A program made the translations under genes and the position numbers. The notes under the pieces were generated by a model. The model saw only the letters and a list, made by a program, of their open reading frames with translations. It had not been told where the DNA came from and did no database searches. DNA of 64,000 bases, from the NCBI GenBank assembly GCA_963790435.1, contig CAWBOI010000001.1, positions 1,798,001 to 1,862,000 of the forward strand, written 5' to 3'. Positions 8,609-18,712 of this stretch are shown here, piece after piece (position 1 is the stretch's first letter; each line of letters begins with the position of its first letter). This stretch comes from Ilyomonas sp963790435 (GTDB lineage Bacteria; Bacteroidota; Bacteroidia; Chitinophagales; Chitinophagaceae).

Positions 8609-9205
8609 ATGAATTACTTAGCACATGCTTATTTATCGTTTGGAAACGCCGATATTTTGGTTGGCAATATGATAAGCGATTTTGTAAAAGGTAAACAGAA
8701 ATTTGCTTATACAGAAAAGGTACAAAAAGGCATTACCCTGCACCGGATGATTGACACTTTTACTGATTCGCACGAGGCCACACGCGCTGCAAAACAATAC
8801 TTCAAACCCGCGGTAGGTTTATATTCCGGTGCTTTTACCGATGTTGTGTATGACCACTTTTTAGCGTTAGATGAAACCCAACATACGCAACAACAATGGC
8901 TATCTTTTACTATTCAAACTTATCTAACATTGGACAGTTATATTGATGTTATGCCGCAACGTTTTGCTTTAATGTTTCCTTACATGAAATCACAAAACTG
9001 GTTGTACAATTACGGAACGGTTGATGGCATCAATAAAAGTTTTGGCGGTGTTGTGCGAAGGGCTGTTTATTTGAACAACAGCGTTGCAGCTTTTGATGCA
9101 TTTGTAAAACATTACGATGAATTGAAAACCTATTATGAAGCGTTCTTTCCCGATGTAAAAAAATGGGCAAAAACAAACTTTGATTTGCTGTTACGTGACA
9201 AGTAA
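8609..9205 (+). CDS. acpH: Acyl carrier protein phosphodiesterase family protein
   Basis: HD-like metal hydrolase that removes 4'-phosphopantetheine from ACP in characterised members. The opening MNYLAHAYLS, then GNMISDFVKG, LHRMIDTFTDSH and VYDHFLAL carry the conserved His/Asp residues. At 198 residues it is full length. The upstream 290-base spacer contains one TTTGTTTTTGC 11-mer (reverse orientation, 8593) directly before the start. A second copy of the word lies inside the gene near its 3' end. Whether the Bacteroidota member acts on ACP is not shown. Confidence 0.85.
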   Translation: MNYLAHAYLSFGNADILVGNMISDFVKGKQKFAYTEKVQKGITLHRMIDTFTDSHEATRAAKQYFKPAVGLYSGAFTDVVYDHFLALDETQHTQQQWLSFTIQTYLTLDSYIDVMPQRFALMFPYMKSQNWLYNYGTVDGINKSFGGVVRRAVYLNNSVAAFDAFVKHYDELKTYYEAFFPDVKKWAKTNFDLLLRDK

Positions 9206-9263
9206 ATGTATTCTTGAATTTTGCTTCTTGTTCCTTGTATCTTAAATCTTATATCTTCACATC

Positions 9264-11126
9264 ATGTGCGGCATTGCAGGCATTCTCTCTCCTCATTCAT
9301 CATTCATTCAACAACACAAATTGCAACTGATGGCAGATGCGCTGCGCCATCGGGGTCCGGCAAGTGAAGGCTTTTGGAAGAATGATGATAATACGGTTGG
9401 CTTTGCTCATCGCAGGCTTTGCATTTTAGATTTATCTGATGAAGCAGCCCAGCCATTTCATTACCTGCATTACACGATTATCTTTAATGGAGAGATTTAC
9501 AATTACATCGAATTAAAAGAAGAGTTATCCGGCCGAGGTTATCAATTTTCTACTACAACCGATACTGAAGTGATTCCGGCGGCTTATGATTGCTGGGGCG
9601 AAGATTGTTTGCATCATTTTGATGGCATGTTTGCTTTTGCCCTTTTTGATGCAAAACAAAAAACAGTGTTCATTGCGCGTGACAGGTTTGGTGAAAAGCC
9701 CCTGTATTATTATCCGGTTTATGCGGAAAGAGGAAAGTTTCAGCAAATCATTTTTGCGAGCGAAATCAAAGCTTTGTTCGCAGCGGGCGTACCCAAAAAT
9801 CTGAACGGAACAATGATGTTGAACTACATTGCTTTAGGTTATGTGCAAAATCCAATCAAGAAAACAGCTACCTTTTATAACGACATTCTATCGCTTCCAC
9901 CGGGCAATTGTTTATCTATCATTCCTTCGGCTGGAAAAATAAAGTTGCGAAAGTGGTATGTGCCCCAAATGAGCACCCTTTCAATTGATGAAAAGAGCGC
10001 GATAGAACAATTTACTTACCTCTTTTCTTCATCTATACAAAAACGTTTGCGCAGCGATGTTGCTGTTGGCACCAGTTTAAGTGGTGGTCTTGACAGCAGC
10101 AGTATTTTAGCAGCTATTTATGGGCAAAAACAAAAAGGTTCGCAATGGCGCAATGCTGCATTCACAGCGGGCTTCAGCGGTTTTGAGCGGGATGAAACAG
10201 CTTGGAGCAAGGAAGTAGCAAACGCTTTTGGCGTTCAGCAATATTTGATAAAACCAAACGCTGATGACTGGACAAATCATTGGCAACAATTGATGTACTT
10301 TCAGGACGAGCCGGTGCAAAGCAGCAGCGTGCTTACACAATTTTTGGTGTATCGTTTGGCAAAAGAAAAAGGCATTACCGTTTTATTGGATGGGCAAGGT
10401 GCAGATGAAGTGTTGGGCGGTTATAAAAAATATGTGCATTGGTTTTTGCAGCAATTATTAGTAAGCAATGTTTCTCTTTTTAAAAAAGAAAAAAGAGCAT
10501 TGCAGAAACATGATTTCTTAGAGCAATGGAACATCAAAAATTATATCGCTGCATTTTATCCTGAACAAACTGCCAAACGCTTACAGCGGCGTGCTTTTAC
10601 GCAATTACAAAACACGCCTCACATTAACATAGAATTTGCGTTGCGATACACCAATGAAAGCACATTATACAAGCCGGTGGTAAAGAGTTTAGAAGACATT
10701 TTGCATTACAACACCTTTACCTTCGGGCTGGAAGAATTGCTGCGCTATGCCGATAGAAATTCGATGGCGCATTCACGCGAAATCCGCTTGCCGTTTTTGC
10801 AACACGATCTGGTTGAGTTTGGTTTTGCACTGAATTCAACATTCAAAATTCGGGATGGTTTTACCAAATGGATCTTGCGCAAAAGCATGGAAAACATTTT
10901 ACCTCATAATATTGTTTGGCGGAAAGATAAAGTAGGTTATGAACCACCGCAACAACAATGGATGCAAAACAAAAACATTCAGGAAATGATTATGGAAAGC
11001 CGGAAGAAGTTGGTTAATAAAAACGTTTTGGATAAAAATATTTTGACAAAAAAAACAGAGCCAAAAAGTGCGCACGAAAAGAATAATTTTGACTTTAGAT
11101 ATATGAGCGCAGCAGCGATTGTCTGA
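9264..11126 (+). CDS. asnB: Asparagine synthase, glutamine-hydrolysing
   Basis: Makes asparagine from aspartate, ATP and glutamine. Cys2 of MCGIAGI is the N-terminal glutaminase nucleophile. RHRGPASEGFW and FNGEIYNY mark the glutaminase domain (1-200), and SGGLDSSSI near residue 273 is the PP-loop of the synthetase domain. The C-terminal half holds LDGQGADEVLGGY and LPFLQHDLVEF. The length of 620 residues fits AsnB. It is separated from acpH by 58 bases, so co-transcription is possible. Related AsnB-like proteins also serve in cell-surface biosynthesis, but no such cluster is present. Confidence 0.93.
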   Translation: MCGIAGILSPHSSFIQQHKLQLMADALRHRGPASEGFWKNDDNTVGFAHRRLCILDLSDEAAQPFHYLHYTIIFNGEIYNYIELKEELSGRGYQFSTTTDTEVIPAAYDCWGEDCLHHFDGMFAFALFDAKQKTVFIARDRFGEKPLYYYPVYAERGKFQQIIFASEIKALFAAGVPKNLNGTMMLNYIALGYVQNPIKKTATFYNDILSLPPGNCLSIIPSAGKIKLRKWYVPQMSTLSIDEKSAIEQFTYLFSSSIQKRLRSDVAVGTSLSGGLDSSSILAAIYGQKQKGSQWRNAAFTAGFSGFERDETAWSKEVANAFGVQQYLIKPNADDWTNHWQQLMYFQDEPVQSSSVLTQFLVYRLAKEKGITVLLDGQGADEVLGGYKKYVHWFLQQLLVSNVSLFKKEKRALQKHDFLEQWNIKNYIAAFYPEQTAKRLQRRAFTQLQNTPHINIEFALRYTNESTLYKPVVKSLEDILHYNTFTFGLEELLRYADRNSMAHSREIRLPFLQHDLVEFGFALNSTFKIRDGFTKWILRKSMENILPHNIVWRKDKVGYEPPQQQWMQNKNIQEMIMESRKKLVNKNVLDKNILTKKTEPKSAHEKNNFDFRYMSAAAIV

Positions 11127-11228
11127 ACTGGGATGAGATGAGATGTAAGGGATTTTTGGGATATTGATGAAAGAAGAAGTTTGGTTTTGCCATAATATTC
11201 AATCTTACATCTTAAATATTAAATCCTG

Positions 11229-11263
11229 AACATCCGTGCATGAAATCCGTATCATCCGTGTTC
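11229..11263. repeat. Dispersed ACACGGAT-type repeat (family R3), copy 2
   Basis: AACATCCGTGCATGAAATC then CGTATCATCCGTGTTCCC, the inverted counterpart of the copy at 6533-6567. It lies about 30 bases before the start of the cystathionine synthase gene. Confidence 0.7.
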
Positions 11264-11293
11264 CCATTCACAATTAACAATTAAACATATTCA

Positions 11294-12445
11294 ATGAACA
11301 ATAACATGGGTTTAGGAACAAAAATGATTCATGCAGGCGTGGAACCAGACGCTTCTACTGGCGCGATCATGACGCCGATTTATCAAACATCAACATACGT
11401 GCAGCAAGCACCGGGCGTGAACAAAGGTTATGAGTATGCCCGCTCGCAAAACCCCACGCGCTTTGCGTTGGAGCGTGCAGTGGCCCAAATAGAAAATGGC
11501 AAACATGGCCTCGCATTCAGCAGCGGTGTGGCAGCAACCGATGCCGTGATAAAGCTGTTGCAGCCGGGCGATGAAGTGATTGCAGGGAGCGATATGTATG
11601 GCGGCACGTATCGGTTGTTCAGCAAAATTTTTCAAAAGTTCGGAATCAAATTTCATTATGTGAACATGCAGGATGTAGCCAACATCCAGCCTTTCATCAA
11701 CGAAAAAACAAAACTGATCTGGACAGAAACGCCTACCAATCCATTGATGAACATCACCGATATTGAAGCGGTAGTTAACCTTGCGAAGCCGCACGGTATC
11801 TGGGTTTGCGTGGATAACACGTTTGCTTCGCCTTACCTGCAAAACCCGTTGGATTGGGGCGCTGATATTGTGTTACATAGTGCCACCAAATATTTAGGCG
11901 GCCACAGCGATGTAATACAAGGCTGCTTAATTATGAATGATGATAAATTGCGCGACGACTTGTATTTTATTCAAAAAAGTTGTGGTGCCGTTCCTGGTCC
12001 GCAGGATTGCTTTTTGGTTTTGCGCGGAATTAAAACCTTGCATGTTCGGATGCAGCGGCATTGCGAGAATGGTGAGCAGATTGCCCATTTTCTAAGAAAC
12101 CATCCAAAGGTTGAAACTGTGTACTGGTGCGGGTTTGAAGACCATGCAGGTTATGCCGTTGCCAAAAAGCAAATGCGTGGTTTTGGTGGCATGATGAGTT
12201 TTGTTTTAAAAGATGATAGCATTGAAGCGGCTAAAAAAGTATTGACTTCAACCAGGATTTTTGCATTGGCAGAAAGCCTGGGTGGTGTAGAATCGTTGAT
12301 CAATCATCCGGCTTCCATGACACATGCTTCGATTCCGAGAGAAGAACGTTTAAAAAATGGTTTGACAGATTCTTTAATCCGGTTAAGTGTGGGCATTGAA
12401 GATGCGGAAGATTTGATTGAAGATTTAAGAACCGCTATCGGGTAA
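11294..12445 (+). CDS. Cystathionine gamma-synthase/lyase family PLP enzyme
   Basis: Cys/Met metabolism PLP-dependent enzyme, fold type I. Motifs: TPIYQTSTYVQ, YEYARSQNPTR, the PLP phosphate site SSGVAATDA, the aspartate in VCVDNTFASPYLQ and the PLP lysine in SATKYLGGHSDV near residue 200. The C-terminal part contains SLGGVESLINHPASMTHA and ends EDLIEDLRTAIG. It could be a gamma-synthase (methionine synthesis) or gamma-lyase (reverse transsulfuration); sequence alone does not separate them. The length of 383 residues is normal. A diverged second copy of the last 23 codons and stop lies at 13040-13108, beyond a toxin-antitoxin pair. Confidence 0.92.
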   Translation: MNNNMGLGTKMIHAGVEPDASTGAIMTPIYQTSTYVQQAPGVNKGYEYARSQNPTRFALERAVAQIENGKHGLAFSSGVAATDAVIKLLQPGDEVIAGSDMYGGTYRLFSKIFQKFGIKFHYVNMQDVANIQPFINEKTKLIWTETPTNPLMNITDIEAVVNLAKPHGIWVCVDNTFASPYLQNPLDWGADIVLHSATKYLGGHSDVIQGCLIMNDDKLRDDLYFIQKSCGAVPGPQDCFLVLRGIKTLHVRMQRHCENGEQIAHFLRNHPKVETVYWCGFEDHAGYAVAKKQMRGFGGMMSFVLKDDSIEAAKKVLTSTRIFALAESLGGVESLINHPASMTHASIPREERLKNGLTDSLIRLSVGIEDAEDLIEDLRTAIG

Positions 12446-12515
12446 TGGATAATACATTCGAATCTCAATGATTAAAACGCATTTGAATTTTATTATTTTA
12501 GTAAAAAGAAATAAC

Positions 12516-12722
12516 ATGATTAACAAAGAAGAACTTTTTGCTTTGCCTGCAAAAGAGCGGAAACAGTTGGCAGTTGATCTTTTAAACAGTATTGATGAAG
12601 AGTTGGCTGATCAAATTCCTGAATGGAAAAAAGAATTGATTAAAGAAAGACTTCAGTATCATGAGACACATTCAGGAGAAGGAATTGAATGGAATGAATG
12701 GAAGAAAAAATATGAACAATGA
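12516..12722 (+). CDS. Addiction-module antitoxin
   Basis: A 68-residue acidic helical protein of the 'addiction module component' type (Unstab_antitox): MINKEELFALPAKERKQLA, then LLNSIDEEL and a C-terminal EGIEWNEWKKKYE segment that probably wraps the toxin. An upstream in-frame ATG at 12468 would add 16 hydrophobic residues; ATG 12516, preceded by AAAAAGAAA, fits the family start. Its stop overlaps the toxin start in an ATGA arrangement, the usual type II order of antitoxin then toxin. Confidence 0.85.
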   Translation: MINKEELFALPAKERKQLAVDLLNSIDEELADQIPEWKKELIKERLQYHETHSGEGIEWNEWKKKYEQ

Positions 12723-13024
12723 GTTGGCAAGTGATCATTGAATTACCGGCTCAGATGGATATTGATGAAGCTTTTGTTTGGTATGAAGAACAATCTGTTG
12801 GTTTAGGTTATCGCTTTATTAATTCAGTGAATAATACAATAGAAAAAATCATCCGCAATCCTGATTTTGCTTTTGTTTTATTTAATAATATAAGAAGTGC
12901 TTCACTATCAGTATTTCCTTATGAAATTCTTTATTTAACAGACGCAGATAAAAAAATAGTTTTCGTTTTAGCAGTAGGTCATTTGCATAGACAACCAGGT
13001 TGGTTTGTAAAAAGATTAAAATAA
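12719..13024 (+). CDS. RelE/ParE-family toxin
   Basis: A 101-residue member of the ParE/RelE fold: IELPAQMDIDEAFVWYEEQ, GLGYRFINSV, a basic strand and FPYEILYLTDADKKIVFVL, ending HLHRQPGWFVKRL. Such toxins are either mRNA interferases or gyrase inhibitors; the WYEEQ/GLG type with C-terminal HxxRxP is close to the ParE-like group. It overlaps the antitoxin stop by four bases. It is followed within 15 bases by a remnant of the cystathionine synthase 3' end, which suggests the pair arrived as a unit. Confidence 0.88.
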   Translation: MSWQVIIELPAQMDIDEAFVWYEEQSVGLGYRFINSVNNTIEKIIRNPDFAFVLFNNIRSASLSVFPYEILYLTDADKKIVFVLAVGHLHRQPGWFVKRLK

Positions 13025-13036
13025 ACAATTTGTCAA

Positions 13037-13108
13037 ATTATTCGGTTAAGTGTAGATATTGAAGATGCGGAAGATTTAATTGAAGATTTGAAGCAAGCAA
13101 TTGGATGA
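13037..13108 (+). pseudogene. Remnant duplicate of the cystathionine synthase 3' end
   Basis: The frame reads IRLSVDIEDAEDLIEDL then KQAIG and stop. The intact gene at 11294-12445 ends IRLSVGIEDAEDLIEDL then RTAIG and stop. The two DNA copies differ at many third positions, so this is not a recent exact duplication. No start or other domain is present. It marks the right boundary of the inserted toxin-antitoxin pair. Confidence 0.85.
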
Positions 13109-13163
13109 TGTGTATGTTTATTAATTTTCTAAGCTGTTTGAATGAACAAAAATCAATTGATTC

Positions 13164-13754
13164 ATGACACACGATTCGCTTCTAAAAAATATTGCTAAAC
13201 ACATCCATCTGAGCAGTGAAGAAGCAGAATATGTTACCTCACTGTTCACATTCAAACCAGTATCTAAAAAGACTCTCCTTTTAAAAGAAGATCAGGTTTG
13301 CCGACACATCAATTATGTTCATTCAGGTGCTTTACGGGCTTATCATGTTAACGTTGAAAGCAAAGAAACTACGGTGATGTTTGCAGTTGCCGATTGGTGG
13401 ATAACCGATATGTTTTGCTTCGCAAATACAAAGCCGGCAATGATAAACATAGAAGCCATTGAAGACAGTTGTATCTTTCAATTGAGCAAAGAAAATTTAG
13501 ACAAGCTGTTTGAAACACTGCCCAAATGGGAACGGTTTTTTAGAATATTAATGCAGAACGCGTATATCAGGGAACAGCTTCGGATGATAGAACGTTTATC
13601 GTTGCCTGCTGAAGAAAGATACGATAACTTTTTAGCGAAATACCCACTCATAACAAAGCATATCAGCCAAAAACAAATTGCTTCTTATCTGGGCATCACA
13701 CCTGAATTTTTAAGTTCCATCCGAAAAAAGAAAATGAGCAAAACGCTTTCTTAA
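13164..13754 (+). CDS. Crp/Fnr-type transcription regulator
   Basis: N-terminal cyclic-nucleotide-binding-like beta barrel (about 25-115, with the pattern LLLKEDQVCRHINYVHSGAL), a long dimer helix (about 120-150) and a C-terminal winged-helix segment ISQKQIASYLGITPEFLSSIRKK. The canonical cAMP arginine/serine pair is not evident, as in most Bacteroidota homologues whose ligand is unknown. At 196 residues it is complete. It is followed after 60 bases by the DUF4406 gene on the same strand. Confidence 0.85.
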   Translation: MTHDSLLKNIAKHIHLSSEEAEYVTSLFTFKPVSKKTLLLKEDQVCRHINYVHSGALRAYHVNVESKETTVMFAVADWWITDMFCFANTKPAMINIEAIEDSCIFQLSKENLDKLFETLPKWERFFRILMQNAYIREQLRMIERLSLPAEERYDNFLAKYPLITKHISQKQIASYLGITPEFLSSIRKKKMSKTLS

Positions 13755-13814
13755 TCTACCTTAATATTTTTTGTTTTTATCTACATTTTCTTTGTGTGAA
13801 CAATAAAAGAAATT

Positions 13815-14171
13815 ATGCTGATTTTAATTGCAGGTCCGTACAGAAGCGGCACCAACGACGATCCCGCACTCATGCAGAAAAACCTTCATGCACTTGAATC
13901 TGTTGCTTTACCCTTGTTTAGAAAAGGACATGTTCCCATGATTGGTGAATGGATAGCTTTGCCCCTAATTCATTTGGCAGGTTCGCAACAGCCCGGTGAT
14001 GAAGCCTGGGAAGAAATTCAATATCCTGTTGCGCACCGGCTGTTGGAAAAATGCGATGCGGTGTTGCGCATTGAAGGCAATTCTAAAGGTGCTGATAATG
14101 ATGTAAAGCTTGCTAAAGAACGCGGTCTGCCGGTTTATTATAACATAGATGAAGTACCCGATGTAAAATGA
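13815..14171 (+). CDS. DUF4406 / nucleoside deoxyribosyltransferase-like protein
   Basis: A 118-residue small Rossmann protein. It opens LILIAGPYRSG (nucleotide-sugar loop), with VPMIGEWIALPL in the middle and CDAVLRIEGNSKGADNDV toward the end, which carries the aspartate region of the 2-deoxyribosyltransferase superfamily. Substrate unknown. It could be co-transcribed with the Crp-type regulator upstream. Confidence 0.75.
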   Translation: MLILIAGPYRSGTNDDPALMQKNLHALESVALPLFRKGHVPMIGEWIALPLIHLAGSQQPGDEAWEEIQYPVAHRLLEKCDAVLRIEGNSKGADNDVKLAKERGLPVYYNIDEVPDVK

Positions 14172-15445
14172 AAATAAATGGTTCGTAGTGTTAGAATGTT
14201 TTAGAGGAACCAAATCTCTTTAGAAGAATATTTCTCGATTATTTGATGAAAAGGTAATCTGGTAAATACAAAGCTATTCGGGCTCTTAATAAAAGAGGAG
14301 AATGCTGAAACCTTAAAGTGGTGTGCAGACGTTCAAAGAAGATAGGTACAAGCGACCGCTTGCACCCGAGGAGAAAAGTATGCCTTTAAAAGTCTCGTCA
14401 AAATCTGTCTTTAAATTATCCGAAGTTGTAAGCTGTCTTTCTACACTTGAAGTTAAGGCTGCAATGGCTTAGCTGTCCTGCTAAGCGAGACTTATAGTGC
14501 AGTCAGCTTGCTAAATAATACGCATAGAATCTATTACTGCTGACTAAGAGAGTCAGCCGCTATGCCAAGCATTGTTGCGGCTGATTTTGTCCATCAGAAT
14601 CATCATACAGTTGTCGTTCAATTTTGTCAACTTATAGTCTAAATTTGATACTATCAATAATTCTTTGTCATACAATGAAAGCAAAGATCAATGAAAGATG
14701 TTTTACTACCTTTTTAATAATAATTGCATGCGTTGGTTGAAGCAATCACTTTTGTAATAGTCTTCTGTGACCGGTAAAGGTAAGTTAAGATAAAAATCAG
14801 ATCGTTAATACAGTTATTTTGTAACGATTATTCTTTTATAACAACGATTATCGTAAAGTGAATCTTCACAAATAAATCAGGCAAGTTATTACTTCATTGT
14901 CCGCACTATCAAGTCATACTATTAGTTGCAGAAATCATGCTGTCACTTATCAGTCAATATAGTGTTCATGAAGTTTTCAATTGACGTGTAAGAACTGCTA
15001 TTGAGAAACAGCAACTCTGCCAAGGAGATATTAGTACAAACAAGTATTATAGCTCTTCTATTAAGTTATGTCATAACTCAAAAGTATACAAACCCTTATT
15101 TACAAACTTATATTGTCTATTGCAGTTACTGTCACTCATACCATTATGACAAACACAAAGATAAAACAGTTCCGCAAACACATCTTGCAGCAATATATCG
15201 CAAGTTTTTATACAACCAAACTTGCGCACTTTCTGCTTAATCTTTTCACAATCAAATACAATACAAATACGCACAAAACCAAAACTTGCGTCAATACAGC
15301 TTTTGCGCTTTTTTTATTGTTTACATAATAATTTTACATTACTACCACAAAGTAGCTCAATCATAACAAAAACGACCGCCTCCTACTTCCAATTAGTACT
15401 CTTTTTTGCTAAACCTTTACGCAAATTGCCATTATCTTTACCCTC
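14172..15445. other. 1.27-kb gene-poor region with several hairpins
   Basis: No convincing gene: frames of 60-110 codons here have no family-like sequence and overlap one another. The left part is rich in inverted repeats: CAAGCG/CGCTTG at 14348-14361, AGTCTCG (14391-14397) with CGAGACT (14486-14492) enclosing GCTTAGC/GCTAAGC (14467-14486), and GCTGACT/AGTCAGC at 14539-14557. A fragment of repeat family R2 (AATGCTGAAACCTTAAA) is at 14301-14317. The right part is very AT-rich and presumably holds the promoter of the helicase gene. Confidence 0.5.
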
Positions 15446-18400
15446 ATGGCAACGGCTAACAAACGCAACATTCAATTACAAAAATTCAACGAAATTTATA
15501 GTAAGCTCAACGCGCAGCAAAAGCAAGCGGTGGATACCATTGAAGGTCCGGTGATGGTAATTGCAGGTCCCGGCACGGGCAAAACACAAATCCTTGGCGC
15601 ACGCATTGGAAAGATTCTTTTAGAAACTGATGCGCAACCCGATAACATCCTTTGTTTAACTTATACTGATGCCGGCACCATCGCTATGCGCAAACGCTTG
15701 TCGTCGTTCATTGGTTCCGATGCTCATAAGGTTCACATTTACACGTTTCATGCGTTTTGCAATGAAGTGATCCAGGAAAATTTGTCTCTGTTTGACAAAA
15801 CTTCACTCGACCCGATTACCGATTTGCAACGCATAGACATTTACCGCGAATTGATTGATGGTTTTGGCAAGGCTCATCCGCTCAAACGGTATCGCGGCGA
15901 TGTGTATTTCGAGATACACAATTTACAAAATTTGTTCAGCGCTATGAAGCGCGAAGGCTGGACGGCTACTTACATTAACAGTCGCATTGATGCTTATATT
16001 GATGATCTTCCGGCCCGCGAAGATTACATTTATAAACGCGCTTATAAAGGCTATAAAAAAGGCGATGTAAAAGAAGACAGGCTTACCGAAGAAAGACTAA
16101 AAATGGACAAGCTACGCGCTGCCGTGAATGAGTTTGAAACCTTTCAAAACAAAATGCACGAGCGCAAACTGTATGACTTTGATGATATGATTAACTGGGT
16201 GATTAAAGCCTTTGATGAAAACAAAGAATTACTCAACCAATATCAGGAACAGTACCTGTACACTTTGGTGGATGAATACCAGGATACGAGCGGCACGCAA
16301 AACAAAATTGTTGAGCTGCTCATCAATTATTGGGACAAGCCCAATGTGTTTGTAGTGGGCGATGACGACCAAAGTATTTATCGCTTTCAGGGCGCGAGTG
16401 TTGAGAACATGCTGCGCTTTGCCGACAGCTACAAAGAAGATTTATTGAAAGTTGTTTTAACCGATAATTATCGCAGCACGCAGCCCATTTTAGACATTAG
16501 TAAAACGCTTATTTGCAACAATGAAGAACGGTTGATTAAACAACTGCCGGGTTTAAGCAAAGACCTCATTGCATCCAACAGTAGCATCAATCATCTTACC
16601 CATTTACCTTCCATCAAACAATACAATTCGCCGCGCGAAGAAATGATTGGCATTACCCTCGAAGTGGAAGACTTGTTGAAAAAAGGGGTAAAACCGGCCT
16701 GCATCGGCATCATCTACCGTGAAAACAAATATGGTGACGAATTGAGCAAATATTTCAAGCTGCGAAAGATTCCGCAATACAGTCGCCGCAACACCAACTT
16801 GTTGCACGAACCTTTGGTGCAAAACATTCTCACCGTTTTAAAATACCTTGCTGCGGAGCACGACATTCCATATGAAGGTGATGAAATGTTGTTTGAAATT
16901 TTGCATTACAACTGGTTTGGCATTCCGCCGGTAGAAATTGCAACCATAACCATTGAAGTGGCAGAGCGGCAATTCACGCAAAACAAAACTTCCATCCGAA
17001 AATTGTTGTACGACAAAGCAAACCAGCCGCCGCGCGATTTATTTGCCAAACCGCTGAATGCTAAGCTGCGTATGGCTTCCAGCTTTCTGGAAAATTTAAT
17101 TGCTGCTGTTCTCAACCTTACATTGGTGCAATTGCTGGAACAGCTTATCCGTGAAAGCGGTGCATTAAGCTGCATCATGCAAAGCGAAAACAAACATTAT
17201 GAAATGCAGCTTCTCACCGGCTTGTATGATTTCATTAAAGAAGAAACCAGCCGCTCGCCCCTGCTTTCGCTGCAACAACTGGTGAACATTTTTGAATTGA
17301 TGGAACGCGAAAACATTACACTGCCGTTGGTGCAGGTAAGTGGAAGCGATCGCGGTGTGAATTTAATGACGGCGCATGGCAGCAAAGGCTTAGAATATGA
17401 ATACATTTTTATTGCCGGATGCAACGCTGCCGGATGGGAGAAAAAGCGCAAACCTGTGGGCGGTTACAGCTTGCCCGATACCTTGTTTGTAAGCCTCTCG
17501 CCCAATGCGGAAGAGGAAGAATTGCGGCGATTGTTTTATGTGGCGTTAACGCGTGCGCAAAGGCAGTTAACAGTATCGTATCCCAAAACAAAAAGTGATG
17601 GAAAAGAAACGGAGCCAAGTCGTTTTATCGGTGAAATTTTAGATGAGCATACGATACCAATTGAAGAAATTCAGTTGGATGAAAATATGGTTACTGAGTT
17701 TCGTGCGTTGGAATTTGAGCGTTTGGAATCGCCCGAAATTATGAAGATGGAACGCGATGTAATTGCGCCACGCATTGATCGTTTTGTGATGAACGTATCG
17801 GCCTTGAACAATTACTTGCATTGTCCGCTTGAATTTTATTTTCAGAAACATTGTAAATATTCCAAGCCCACGCAACGAAGCTGCTGAATTTGGTTCTGCC
17901 GTGCATCATGCGTTGCAACGTTTATTTGAACAAGTGCAGCGATACAACGAGTTTCCTTCAGCGCAAAGTCTTGGTGCAGGACTTTGAAGGTTACATGCAC
18001 CGCCATCGCGAATTGTTTACCAAAGAACAGTTTGAACGGCGCATGGAATATGGTCCTGAAATATTAATCAACTATTACAATACTTACATCAGCAAATGGA
18101 ATACGGTCGTTGCAATTGAGCGCAACATTAAAGGCGTTGTGGTAAACGGTGTTCCGTTAAAAGGCAAGATTGACAAGCTGGAATTTGATGGCAGCGATGT
18201 GAACGTGGTGGATTATAAAACAGGCGATTTGGAGAAGGCAAAACCAAAACTGATGCTGCCCAACGATAAAGAACCGGCCGGCGGCGATTACTGGCGGCAG
18301 GCAGTGTTTTATAAAATTTTACTGGACAATTATGCCGGAAGAAAATGGAACGCCGTGTCCTTTGAATTTGATTTTATTGAGCCTGATAAAAAGGGCGAAT

Positions 18401-18606
18401 ATCATCGCCGCAAAGTGCGTATTGAGCCGGAAGACATTACCACTGTTACGCGACAAATCACAACAGTTTGGAACAAGATACAGCAGCACGATTTTTATAC
18501 CGGCTGCGGCAGGCCCGACTGTCATTGGTGCAACTTTGTAAAGACAAATAAAATGGCGATTGCTCTGCATGAGATAGAACCGGTGGTGGAAGAGGAATGG
18601 AGATGA
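15446..18606 (+). CDS. UvrD/Rep-type helicase with PD-(D/E)XK nuclease domain (frameshifted)
   Basis: Superfamily 1 DNA helicase. Walker A IAGPGTGKTQILGARI near residue 37, motif II VDEYQDTSGTQN, motif III VGDDDQSIYRFQGA, motif IV-V region with MTAHGSKGLEYEYIF and motif VI FYVALTRAQRQL. The C-terminal part is a PDDEXK nuclease with KGKIDKLEFDG, VVDYKTGD and the iron-sulphur-type cysteines CGRPDCHWC. The first frame ends at 17887 and the nuclease part continues in two other frames: an extra base near 17843 and another near 17973 restore one continuous product of about 1050 residues. The architecture is AddB/RecB-like and suits double-strand break processing. The two single-base breaks may be sequencing errors. 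Confidence 0.88.
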
Positions 18607-18634
18607 TTTGATTTGTAATTGCAATTTTATTAAT

Positions 18635-18679
18635 AAAAACAAACGCCTATGTTTATTACCAATGCGGGCGTTTGTTTTT
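18635..18679 (+). terminator. Terminator after helicase gene
   Basis: AAAAACAAACGCC (18635-18647) pairs with GGCGTTTGTTTTT (18667-18679). The distal arm ends in the T-rich tract. The same AAAAACAAA/TTTGTTTTT arms recur in other terminators of the window. Confidence 0.85.
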
Positions 18680-18712
18680 ACCGCTTTTTTATAGCTTTAC
18701 CCACCTCACCGC

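Noticed and set aside
14172..14600. Retron-like non-coding RNA
   Set aside because: Nested hairpins are present but there is no reverse transcriptase gene anywhere near; only a structured region is claimed.
15001..15554. Overlapping frames of 60-110 codons upstream of the helicase
   Set aside because: Mutually overlapping, AT-driven, no family-like sequence; the longest runs into the helicase gene in another frame.
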